Source of the DNA: Methanobacteriota archaeon
GTDB lineage: Archaea; Halobacteriota; Methanocellia; Methanocellales; Methanocellaceae
Length of the DNA: 5,009 bases
Assembly (NCBI GenBank): GCA_023436075.1
Contig: JAEZKS010000087.1
Location: forward strand, 1-5,009
Direction of reading: 5' to 3'
The notes beneath the pieces were generated by a model. That model saw only the letters and a list, made by a program, of their open reading frames with translations. It ran no database searches and was not told the origin of the DNA. How positions within the stretch are numbered: position 1 is the stretch's first letter; every line of letters begins with the position of its first letter. Shown here piece by piece: positions 1-5,009 of this stretch. The position numbers were made by a program, and so were the translations under genes.

Positions 1-48
1 CGCTATAGCGAGTTTTTCCGGCCGGATTATTGCCTGTACCATCTTCAT
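1..48 (-). CDS. glnK: GlnK/PII protein, partial (N-terminal 16 residues only)
   Basis: This is the start of a PII signal protein that runs off the left edge. The visible residues are MKMVQAIIRPEKLAIA, almost identical to the first residues of the complete GlnK at 1529-1858, and they match the first beta strand and helix start of the PII family. The ATG at 46-48 lies 10 bases after the amt stop codon (59-61). It is preceded by a strong archaeal Shine-Dalgarno, GAGGTGA (54-60 read on the minus strand), which overlaps that stop, so the gene is the second member of an amt-glnK operon. By family knowledge, the trimer senses ATP/ADP and 2-oxoglutarate and blocks the Amt channel. The T-loop is outside the window, so its regulatory residues cannot be judged. 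Confidence 0.9.
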   Translation of the reverse strand, partial: MKMVQAIIRPEKLAIA

Positions 49-53
49 TTAGT

Positions 54-58
54 TCACC

Positions 59-60
<2 letters not shown>
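54..60 (-). promoter_or_regulatory. Shine-Dalgarno of the left glnK, overlapping the amt stop
   Basis: GAGGTGA on the minus strand lies five bases before the glnK ATG and overlaps the amt TGA stop (59-61). The same arrangement recurs at 1864-1870 in the second operon. It suggests coupled translation of amt and glnK. Confidence 0.75.
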
Positions 61-1264
<1,204 letters not shown>

Positions 1265-1270
1265 GACATA

Positions 1271-1275
1271 ACCTC
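1271..1275 (-). promoter_or_regulatory. Shine-Dalgarno that fixes the left amt start
   Basis: GAGGT on the minus strand sits six bases before the ATG at 1264. The alternative in-frame ATG at 1306 has no comparable sequence upstream, so this site decides the start. Confidence 0.65.
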
Positions 1276-1312
1276 TGGTAATGCCCTGGCACGCAACGGG
1301 CAGCATTCCGTA

Positions 1313-1326
1313 GGAATACCGTTTCC
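1313..1326. promoter_or_regulatory. NrpR-type operator in the left amt leader (distal site)
   Basis: GGAA-TACCGT-TTCC is an exact match to the NrpR operator consensus GGAA-N6-TTCC described in methanogens. The dyad extends to TAGGAA...TTCCTA (1311-1328). An extra TTCC half-site at 1306-1309 makes a second, tighter dyad, ATTCC-GTA-GGAAT (1305-1317). The site lies in the transcribed leader, centred 40 bp downstream of the promoter-proximal operator at 1353-1366. The assignment to NrpR rests on the consensus; the regulator gene is not in this window. Confidence 0.75.
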
Positions 1327-1352
1327 TAACTATGCATACTAAAGCTTACCAA

Positions 1353-1366
1353 GGAAGCATGTTTCC
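1353..1366. promoter_or_regulatory. NrpR-type operator at the left amt transcription start
   Basis: GGAA-GCATGT-TTCC matches GGAA-N6-TTCC exactly. It is a 14-bp palindrome with a single mismatched pair. Its centre is 21 bp downstream of the centre of the TATA box at 1377-1384, so a bound repressor would cover the expected start site. By analogy with other methanogens, it should be occupied when nitrogen is plentiful and released when 2-oxoglutarate is high. Confidence 0.8.
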
Positions 1367-1376
1367 TATTTTATGG

Positions 1377-1384
1377 TATATAAA
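1377..1384 (-). promoter_or_regulatory. TATA box of the left amt-glnK operon
   Basis: Read on the minus strand, the sequence is TTTATATA, a close match to the archaeal TATA consensus. Transcription would start about 25 bases downstream, near 1355, giving a leader of roughly 90 bases before the ATG at 1264. The upstream BRE position is not a strong match. Confidence 0.7.
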
Positions 1385-1445
1385 TCATACTGTTTATGAA
1401 TTTGCCTTTTTATTTAATAATAAAGACATAATCAAAACATCGTTG

Positions 1446-1528
1446 AAAAATCTGAAATGAATGTAATCAGATAGAATAAAAAGATGGTAAAATAAAAAAG
1501 GAATGGGTGAGGGCCGGGAAACCCGGGC
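1446..1528 (-). terminator. Terminator region after glnK
   Basis: Two hairpin-plus-T elements follow the glnK stop in the minus direction. The first is a GC-rich stem with loop TTT (1513-1528; GCC/GGC and GGG/CCC pairs with one bulged base). It directly abuts the stop codon and is followed by a T6 run (1494-1499) in T-rich sequence. The second is ATCTGA...TCAGAT (1450-1472), leading straight into five Ts (1446-1450). Archaeal termination depends mainly on the T tract, so which element acts is uncertain. Together they separate this operon from the amt promoter just beyond. Confidence 0.5.
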
Positions 1529-1858
1529 TCACTTCCACACTTCTTCAGTCCTGACTATGCACATCATTTCGACGGGAAGGACGAAGATTTTACCGTCGCC
1601 GATCCTGCCAGTGCGGCCGGATTCGCGGATGATGGCGATGATCGGGTCCACGTCCTGGTCCTTGACCACCATCTCCAGCTTGACTTTGGGGAGGGTATCG
1701 ACTTCCATCTTGTTCCCCCTGTACTGGAGAGTAATCCCCTTCTGCTCGCCACGTCCGCTCATTTCAGTGATGCTCATGGCGATGAAGCCCTTCTCCGAGA
1801 GGGCTTTCTTGATGTGGGACAACTTTTCCGGCCTGACTATTGCCTGTACCATCTTCAT
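1529..1858 (-). CDS. glnK: GlnK/PII nitrogen regulatory protein
   Basis: This is a complete 109-residue PII protein, the usual family length (about 112). It should form a cytosolic trimer that reads ATP/ADP and 2-oxoglutarate and plugs the Amt channel when nitrogen is sufficient. The T-loop spans about residues 37-55. Gln39, which takes part in Mg-ATP/2-oxoglutarate binding in relatives, is present. So is Arg47, equivalent to the arginine that enters the AmtB pore. The B-loop is TGRIGDGK at 83-90, and Arg103 lies in the C-loop. The uridylylated Tyr51 of enteric bacteria is Met51 here, while Tyr46 is kept, so control is probably by ligand binding alone. The ATG at 1858 is 10 bases after the amt stop and five bases after Shine-Dalgarno GAGGTGA (1864-1870). 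It is the second gene of the operon. Confidence 0.96.
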   Translation of the reverse strand: MKMVQAIVRPEKLSHIKKALSEKGFIAMSITEMSGRGEQKGITLQYRGNKMEVDTLPKVKLEMVVKDQDVDPIIAIIRESGRTGRIGDGKIFVLPVEMMCIVRTEEVWK

Positions 1859-1863
1859 TTAGT

Positions 1864-1870
1864 TCACCTC
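1864..1870 (-). promoter_or_regulatory. Shine-Dalgarno of glnK, overlapping the amt stop
   Basis: GAGGTGA overlaps the amt TGA (1869-1871) and lies five bases before the glnK ATG at 1858. The site is identical in sequence and spacing to the left operon. Confidence 0.75.
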
Positions 1871-3089
1871 ACGAAAAGGCCCGCTCTCCGTGCTGGGAGA
1901 TGTCAAGCCCGACGTATTCTTCTTCATCTTTCACGGTCATGCCGATCGTCATGTCAAGGATCTTGACTATGATGAACGTTACCACGAACGCGTAAGCGAT
2001 CGACGCGCCTGCAGCGATGGCCTGGTTAATGAGCTGGTCAACGTTGCCAGCCAGCAGACCACTGTAGTTGTTAACCGCCGTCGTCGCGAACACACCGGTG
2101 AGAAGCGCGCCCAGAAGGCCGCCGACGCCGTGAACCGACCAGCAGTCACAGCTCTCGTCCAGGCCTGCCTTGATGCGGAAGACCATTGCCATGTAGCAGA
2201 CGATGCCTGCAACGATACCGATCACGAGGGCACCCCAGATGTCGACGAAACCTGCAGCCGGGGTGATACCGACCAGGCCTGCGACCGCACCGCTGGCGAA
2301 TCCCAGCGAGGCCGGACGGCCCTTGAGCCAGCTCATGCCCATCCACGCGAGTGCGCCTGCTGCAGCGGCAGTGTTGGTTACGAGGAATGCGCTGGAGGCC
2401 AGGCCGTTAGCGGCAACTGCACTGCCCGCGTTGAACCCGAACCAGCCGAACCAGAGCAGCCCGGCGCCCAGCAGAGCCAGCGGGATGTTGCTCGGCTCCA
2501 TGTTATCCTTGCCGAACCCGATACGCTTGCGGATTACCAGCGCGACAGCCAGTGCCGAGAAGCCGGCGCTGATATGGACGACCGTACCGCCTGCGAAGTC
2601 AAGGGCACCGAGCTGCATCAGCCAGCCGCCGCCCCATACCCAGTGGGCCAGCGGGTCGTAGACCAGTGTCGTCCACAGCAGCCCGAAGATGATAAACGAC
2701 GAGAGCTTTACCCTCTCGGCGAATACCGATGTCACGATGGCCAGTGTCAGTCCTGCGAACACTAGCTGGAACGCTACGAATAGCAGCGCAGGATATGTTC
2801 CCAGTTCTGAGTTCACCCCTATACCATTGAGGCCGGCTAAGTCAAATCCGCCGATCCAGCCACCGAGTTCCGTCAGGCCGCCAGTTTCAGGCCCGAATGC
2901 AATGCTGTACCCAAAGAGCACCCACTGCAGGCTCACCAGTGCAAAAGCGACCAGTGATAATGTAATCATCGATACAAGGTTCTTTCTGCGAACCAGCCCC
3001 CCGTAGAAGAATCCTACGCCGGGCGTCATCAGCATGACCAGGGCCGTTGAGGCGAGCAGCCATGCGGTATCACCAGAGTCTATAGGCAT
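1869..3089 (-). CDS. amt: Ammonium transporter Amt (right paralogue)
   Basis: This is a 406-residue Amt/Mep/Rh ammonium channel, clearly paralogous to the product of 59-1264 along its whole length. It has eleven membrane segments, at about 9-32, 38-65, 101-124, 129-150, 166-187, 202-225, 232-254, 262-281, 285-304, 319-339 and 353-377. The signature DFAGG starts at Asp164, and the twin histidines are His172 and His320. Phe107/Phe111, Trp152 and Phe219 correspond to the aromatic pore residues. The C-terminal tail EEYVGLDISQHGERAF is the same as in the other copy. It is five residues longer, the extra length lying in the variable loop between segments 2 and 3 (about 68-100). The ATG at 3089 has GAGGT six bases upstream and matches the paralogue start. 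It forms an operon with glnK at 1529-1858, probably repressed through the operator at 3169-3182. Confidence 0.97.
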   Translation of the reverse strand: MPIDSGDTAWLLASTALVMLMTPGVGFFYGGLVRRKNLVSMITLSLVAFALVSLQWVLFGYSIAFGPETGGLTELGGWIGGFDLAGLNGIGVNSELGTYPALLFVAFQLVFAGLTLAIVTSVFAERVKLSSFIIFGLLWTTLVYDPLAHWVWGGGWLMQLGALDFAGGTVVHISAGFSALAVALVIRKRIGFGKDNMEPSNIPLALLGAGLLWFGWFGFNAGSAVAANGLASSAFLVTNTAAAAGALAWMGMSWLKGRPASLGFASGAVAGLVGITPAAGFVDIWGALVIGIVAGIVCYMAMVFRIKAGLDESCDCWSVHGVGGLLGALLTGVFATTAVNNYSGLLAGNVDQLINQAIAAGASIAYAFVVTFIIVKILDMTIGMTVKDEEEYVGLDISQHGERAFS

Positions 3090-3143
3090 TATATAACCTC
3101 GATTTATGTTTATTTCTGCTTACTTGGCGTTTTTTGACATCGC

Positions 3144-3167
3144 ATAGTAATAACATTGTATTACTAT
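3144..3167. repeat. Perfect inverted repeat in the right amt leader
   Basis: ATAGTAATA (3144-3152) and TATTACTAT (3159-3167) are perfect 9-base arms around a six-base spacer. They lie just downstream of the NrpR-like site and expected start of the right amt operon, so they would form a hairpin at the extreme 5' end of the mRNA or serve as a protein-binding dyad. The left amt operon has no counterpart. Confidence 0.6.
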
Positions 3168-3168
3168 A

Positions 3169-3182
3169 GGATAGGTAATTCC
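3169..3182. promoter_or_regulatory. Degenerate NrpR-type operator of the right amt operon
   Basis: GGAT-AGGTAA-TTCC differs from GGAA-N6-TTCC at one base and keeps the flanking TA...TA seen at the left operon. Its centre is 20 bp downstream of the TATA centre, matching the 21 bp at the left amt promoter. No second site is visible 40 bp further on, so binding may be weaker than at the left operon. Confidence 0.6.
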
Positions 3183-3191
3183 TACTTGGTA

Positions 3192-3199
3192 TATTTATA
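3192..3199 (-). promoter_or_regulatory. TATA box of the right amt-glnK operon
   Basis: TATAAATA is read on the minus strand, with a purine-rich BRE-like GCAAAGA immediately upstream. The expected start is near 3170, inside the operator, giving a leader of about 80 bases. Confidence 0.6.
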
Positions 3200-3353
3200 T
3201 CTTTGCAAAAGCTTTATATTCATAAAATCTCACAATCCGTAAGAAACGTTATGAATGTCATTTTCAGGCTCAGTTAAAGCGATTAATAAAAATTGTGAAC
3301 TTACATCGGTCGATTCCTAACTGTTCTTATTTTTACGTTCATAAAAGGTTAAA

Positions 3354-3361
3354 TTAATATA
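3354..3361 (+). promoter_or_regulatory. TATA box of the ribbon-helix-helix gene
   Basis: TTAATATA begins 33 bases before the ATG at 3387. Transcription would then start only a few bases before that ATG. This fits a leaderless mRNA and explains the lack of any Shine-Dalgarno there. An alternative box, TTAAATTA, lies slightly upstream at 3349-3356. Confidence 0.5.
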
Positions 3362-3370
3362 TTGGTAATA

Positions 3371-3384
3371 GGCAATATACTTCC
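3371..3384. promoter_or_regulatory. Possible NrpR-type operator at the ribbon-helix-helix promoter
   Basis: GGCA-ATATAC-TTCC differs from GGAA-N6-TTCC at one base. Its centre is 20 bp downstream of the TATA centre, the same geometry as at both amt promoters, and it ends two bases before the ATG at 3387. The matching position argues against chance, but binding is inferred. Confidence 0.45.
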
Positions 3385-3455
3385 TGATGAAATCACCTAT
3401 CCGGGTTACCATTTCCTTTGACGAGCCCACGTACTAGCACTTCGAGAACCTGAAG

Positions 3456-3461
3456 AAGGAG
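3456..3461 (+). promoter_or_regulatory. Shine-Dalgarno-like sequence before GTG 3468
   Basis: AAGGAG sits six bases before the GTG at 3468. It also encodes part of the LKKELR helix of the full-length frame, so its presence may be coincidental. It could allow internal initiation or reinitiation after the TAG at 3435. Confidence 0.4.
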
Positions 3462-3467
3462 CTGCGG

Positions 3468-3959
3468 GTGTCGCAAAGCGAGCTCATGCGCCGGGCAATC
3501 CGGTTCTTCTACGAGAACCGCGCCACTGTCGGCTCGGTCGACCGTGAGAAGGCCCGGGAATACGCCGATATGCTGGCAGACGGCGAGCACGTGATCCTCG
3601 ATGTGGACCACTGGCTGCTGTTCCTGAAGATGATCGAGGGTGCAAAGGACCAGTCCGAGTTCTGGGATACGCACCGCGAGATCGCCCGTTCGCATGCGGA
3701 GCAGTTGAGCAAGAAAGTCACGTCTCCCCAGGCACTGCTGTTGCGGCTGGAGGCCTGCAACCTGTTCAAGCTGAGCCACACGGGTGAGAATGAGTTCACG
3801 CTCATGACCGGGCCCGGGACACAGCGCCGCTTCATCCGGGAGTTCCTCGACGAGGCTTTCACCGGCATGGGATTCAACGCTACCATCAAAGAGGACTACT
3901 CGAAGCTCCGCGTCATCCTGCAGCCAGACGGTTCACGGAAAGAAATCGTGGCCGAATAA
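3468..3959 (+). CDS. Putative CopG/ribbon-helix-helix type regulator, N-terminally shortened frame
   Basis: This is the open part of the gene downstream of the TAG: 163 residues from GTG 3468. It starts inside the DNA-binding domain, keeping the second helix (SELMRRAIRFFYEN, residues 4-17) but lacking the beta strand that contacts DNA in this fold. A protein made only from here would probably not bind DNA in the normal way. The rest, about residues 26-163, holds charged helices, a hydrophobic stretch around VDHWLLFLKMIE (46-57), and a C-terminal alpha/beta segment (about 99-152, EFTLMTGPGTQRRF...LRVILQP). I do not recognise this part as a named domain; it may be an effector or oligomerisation region. 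Codon use is GC-rich like its neighbours, with no further stops, so decay is at most recent. It diverges from the amt-glnK operon, which makes a nitrogen-related role possible but unproven. Confidence 0.7.
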   Translation: MSQSELMRRAIRFFYENRATVGSVDREKAREYADMLADGEHVILDVDHWLLFLKMIEGAKDQSEFWDTHREIARSHAEQLSKKVTSPQALLLRLEACNLFKLSHTGENEFTLMTGPGTQRRFIREFLDEAFTGMGFNATIKEDYSKLRVILQPDGSRKEIVAE

Positions 3960-3974
3960 TGATATATAATGATA
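3956..3974. repeat. Short direct repeat over the regulator stop codon
   Basis: ATAATGATA occurs twice with a 10-base period (3956-3964 and 3966-3974), starting at the TAA stop. The sequence also contains a TATA-like TATATAAT (3963-3970). No function is evident. Confidence 0.35.
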
Positions 3975-4017
3975 CAATATGTGTCAATCTGTCCGGCAGA
4001 TTTCCACCGGGCCTGTC

Positions 4018-4056
4018 AGCTTTTTAGTCATTTCTGAAAGATTTTTGACAATTTGA
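4018..4056 (+). terminator. Possible T-rich terminator of the regulator gene
   Basis: Two T5 runs (4021-4025 and 4052-4056) lie within the first 100 bases after the stop codon, without a strong hairpin. Archaeal termination often needs only T-rich non-template strands, so this is the best candidate in the gap. Confidence 0.3.
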
Positions 4057-4445
4057 GGTTTCCCGGCGGCCTCGCGCGCGAATGCAAAAACGGCCGGACT
4101 ATCCTGTTGTACCCTTCTCTGGCATCCCGCCGTTTAAAACCTTTCAGTAACGGCTATAAAAGCCATGCCGTTCATGACTTTGCGTTTTATAGTCTTTCAA
4201 ATTTCTTTTTGCATGGGCTGTCCCGTGGCTAAACACAAAGACGCAATGTACGCGACGCTCATTTAAAAAGGCAATGTTAAGCCTTCTGTTAACCGTCCTT
4301 CGTGTACGTTGTATGCATAGTCTTCAACCACAGGCTCAGCATATACAACCTTTCAAAATGACCATATACACGCGGCATCCGTATGACACGCCCTTCCGGC
4401 TTATGACTTTTTTGCACGCCAAACCAACCAATTATACCACAAACG

Positions 4446-4453
4446 TTAAATAT
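4446..4453 (+). promoter_or_regulatory. TATA box of the 96-residue protein gene
   Basis: TTAAATAT is preceded by the purine-rich ACAAACG, resembling a BRE. The expected start is near 4475, leaving a leader of about 50 bases before the ATG at 4525. Confidence 0.55.
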
Positions 4454-4476
4454 TCTGTTTTATAACCCCTTTATTA

Positions 4477-4498
4477 GTAATTACATAATTGTAATTAC
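4477..4498. repeat. Paired GTAATTAC palindromes at a promoter
   Basis: The self-complementary octamer GTAATTAC occurs at 4477-4484 and 4491-4498 with a six-base AT spacer. The pair lies at or just after the expected transcription start of the following gene. It could be an operator for a dimer pair or a hairpin at the mRNA start. Confidence 0.55.
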
Positions 4499-4524
4499 GA
4501 GTATGGCGGGAGTTCTGAGAATCT

Positions 4525-4815
4525 ATGGAAAATGTTGCAGGGCCGGATAATTTGCCACGGGAAATGGTCTCTATCGTATGCCCGTGCTGTGGCGAGCTTG
4601 TGCCAGTGGAGATGATCCTGAACGCCGGTGACTTGAGTCGCTATCTGGACATCGTCGGCATTAACGAAGGCGGCTACACGGATAAGGACAGCATCAAACG
4701 CTGGCCGGTCGTCGCGCTCGAAGTGAAGGCCGACGAGCAGCGAATGATCGACGATAAGCTGACCATCCTGCTGAAGCGCGAGGGCATCCGGGCCAAAGTT
4801 GAGTCCGGGCTTTAA
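4525..4815 (+). CDS. Small hypothetical protein with one CPxCG motif
   Basis: I do not recognise this 96-residue, apparently soluble protein. It has one zinc-knuckle-like motif, CPCCGE (Cys19, Cys21, Cys22), near the N-terminus. No second cysteine pair is present, so metal binding would need a partner or a dimer. The rest is charged, with a probable C-terminal helix (about 68-85, VKADEQRMIDDKLTILLK). There is no signal peptide or membrane segment. The ATG at 4525 is the first in-frame start. A possible Shine-Dalgarno, GGGAG (4508-4512), is rather far away at 12 bases. A later in-frame ATG at 4564 would trim 13 residues but has no better site. Codon use is like the other genes of the window. 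It has its own promoter and stands alone on the plus strand, so context gives no function. Confidence 0.75.
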   Translation: MENVAGPDNLPREMVSIVCPCCGELVPVEMILNAGDLSRYLDIVGINEGGYTDKDSIKRWPVVALEVKADEQRMIDDKLTILLKREGIRAKVESGL

Positions 4816-4826
4816 TCGATAAATTG

Positions 4827-4832
4827 TTTTTT
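4827..4832 (+). terminator. T-tract terminator after the 96-residue protein gene
   Basis: A run of six Ts lies 12 bases after the TAA stop (4813-4815), a typical archaeal termination signal. A short dyad, TACGG...CCGTA (4839-4858), follows it. Confidence 0.45.
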
Positions 4833-4938
4833 CCATTGTACGGCATGCGTAGTCCGTATTCTCGATAGTCTACGGGCAAATGCAAGCGTGTCCGGGACTT
4901 CAACACGATAGCATGGGCGCTCGGTTTCGTGCGCGACC

Positions 4939-5009
4939 GCTGCGGAGGTAGCTCTTGTTAAGCTGCGGAGGTAGCTCTTGTTAAGCTGCGGAGGTAGCTC
5001 TTGTTAAGC
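4939..5009. repeat. Perfect 23-bp tandem repeat, running off the right edge
   Basis: Three identical head-to-tail copies of a 23-base unit can be seen (4939-4961, 4962-4984, 4985-5007), followed by the first two bases of a fourth. The unit starts GCTGCGGAGGTAGC and ends CTCTTGTTAA. There are no spacers, so it is not a CRISPR array. The period is not a multiple of three, and TAG, TAA or their complements recur in all frames, so it is not coding. The full copy number and what lies beyond cannot be seen. Confidence 0.9.

Larger units (their letters stand above)
3387..3959 (+). pseudogene. Full-length ribbon-helix-helix regulator frame, interrupted by TAG at codon 17
   Basis: Reading from the ATG at 3387 gives MKSPIRVTISFDEPTY, a TAG (3435-3437), then HFENLKKELR, continuing in the same frame into the open reading frame from 3468. 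Without the stop, this is a 190-residue protein beginning with a textbook ribbon-helix-helix domain: strand RVTISF, helix EPTY.HFENLKKEL, turn RVSQSE and helix LMRRAIRFFYEN. The TAG lies in the first helix, with no frameshift. One base change (for example from GAG or CAG) would create it. It may be a recent nonsense mutation, a sequence error, or a codon that is read through. The TATA box at 3354-3361 places the promoter at this ATG, which supports it as the original start. Confidence 0.7.
3960..4524. other. Gene-free intergenic region, 565 bases
   Basis: I see no convincing protein gene here. A 63-codon frame at 4274-4465 has no Shine-Dalgarno and AT-rich codon use, and it runs into the TATA box of the next gene. 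T-rich stretches at 4021-4025 and 4051-4056 could end the regulator transcript. The middle part contains TCGCGCGCGA (4072-4081, a perfect palindrome), CGGCC/GGCCG arms around it, and four copies of AACGGC or its complement (4089-4094, 4129-4134, 4149-4154, 4167-4172). These could fold as RNA. I recognise no tRNA, rRNA or known structured RNA. The right end holds the promoter of the 96-residue protein. Confidence 0.6.

Noticed and set aside
1890..2765. 291-codon open frame on the plus strand opposite amt
   Set aside because: It lies entirely antisense to a clear Amt gene. Its low-complexity, charged and Cys/Arg-rich translation is typical of a mirror frame in GC-rich DNA.
3213..3261. Second plus-strand TATA-like box (TTTATATT) and a short frame at 3250
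   Set aside because: The frame MNVIFRLS ends after eight residues, and the box is far from the regulator start. A nearer TATA box explains that gene better.
4274..4465. 63-codon open frame in the intergenic gap
   Set aside because: It has no ribosome-binding site, its composition is unlike the real genes, and it ends over the TATA box of the next gene.
4503..4550. Fifteen-codon upstream frame overlapping the start of the 96-residue protein
   Set aside because: The ATG at 4503 is in another frame and has no Shine-Dalgarno. Chance is the simplest explanation, although a translated leader cannot be excluded.
4939..5009. CRISPR array
   Set aside because: The 23-bp units are directly adjacent with no unique spacers, and no cas genes are visible.

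Overview
The window looks like chromosomal DNA from a methanogenic euryarchaeon, plausibly a Methanocella-type or related Methanomicrobia genome. The evidence is GC-rich genes separated by AT-rich gaps, archaeal TATA boxes rather than -35/-10 promoters, Shine-Dalgarno sequences of the GAGGTGA type, one apparently leaderless promoter, and GGAA-N6-TTCC palindromes matching the operator of the archaeal nitrogen regulator NrpR. The genus is an inference only.

The left 3.1 kb holds two tandem paralogous operons on the minus strand, each an ammonium channel gene followed by its PII partner (amt-glnK). The right-hand operon (amt 1869-3089, glnK 1529-1858) is complete. The left-hand operon has a complete amt (59-1264), but only the first 16 codons of its glnK (1-48) lie inside the window. 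Each operon has its own TATA box, about 80-90 bases of leader, and NrpR-type operator(s) over the expected transcription start. Both Amt proteins keep the pore residues, including the twin histidines. The complete GlnK keeps the T-loop arginine that plugs the Amt pore but has Met at the position of the uridylylated Tyr51.

A ribbon-helix-helix regulator gene diverges from the second operon (3387-3959, plus strand). An in-frame TAG at codon 17 cuts it within the DNA-binding domain, while the rest of the frame is open and well preserved. A GTG at 3468 with a good Shine-Dalgarno could start a shortened product. Its promoter also carries an NrpR-like near-palindrome at the same spacing from its TATA box as in the amt operons, so it may belong to the same nitrogen-responsive set.

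Positions 3960-4524 are a gene-free gap with short inverted repeats. A 96-residue orphan protein with one CPxCG zinc-knuckle-like motif follows (4525-4815). Its start region carries a paired GTAATTAC palindrome. The window ends inside a perfect 23-bp non-coding tandem repeat (from 4939).

Taken together: under nitrogen limitation, NrpR repression would lift, both Amt channels and their GlnK partners would be made, and GlnK would close the channels again when ammonium returns. The roles of the ribbon-helix-helix gene and of the orphan protein are not known.
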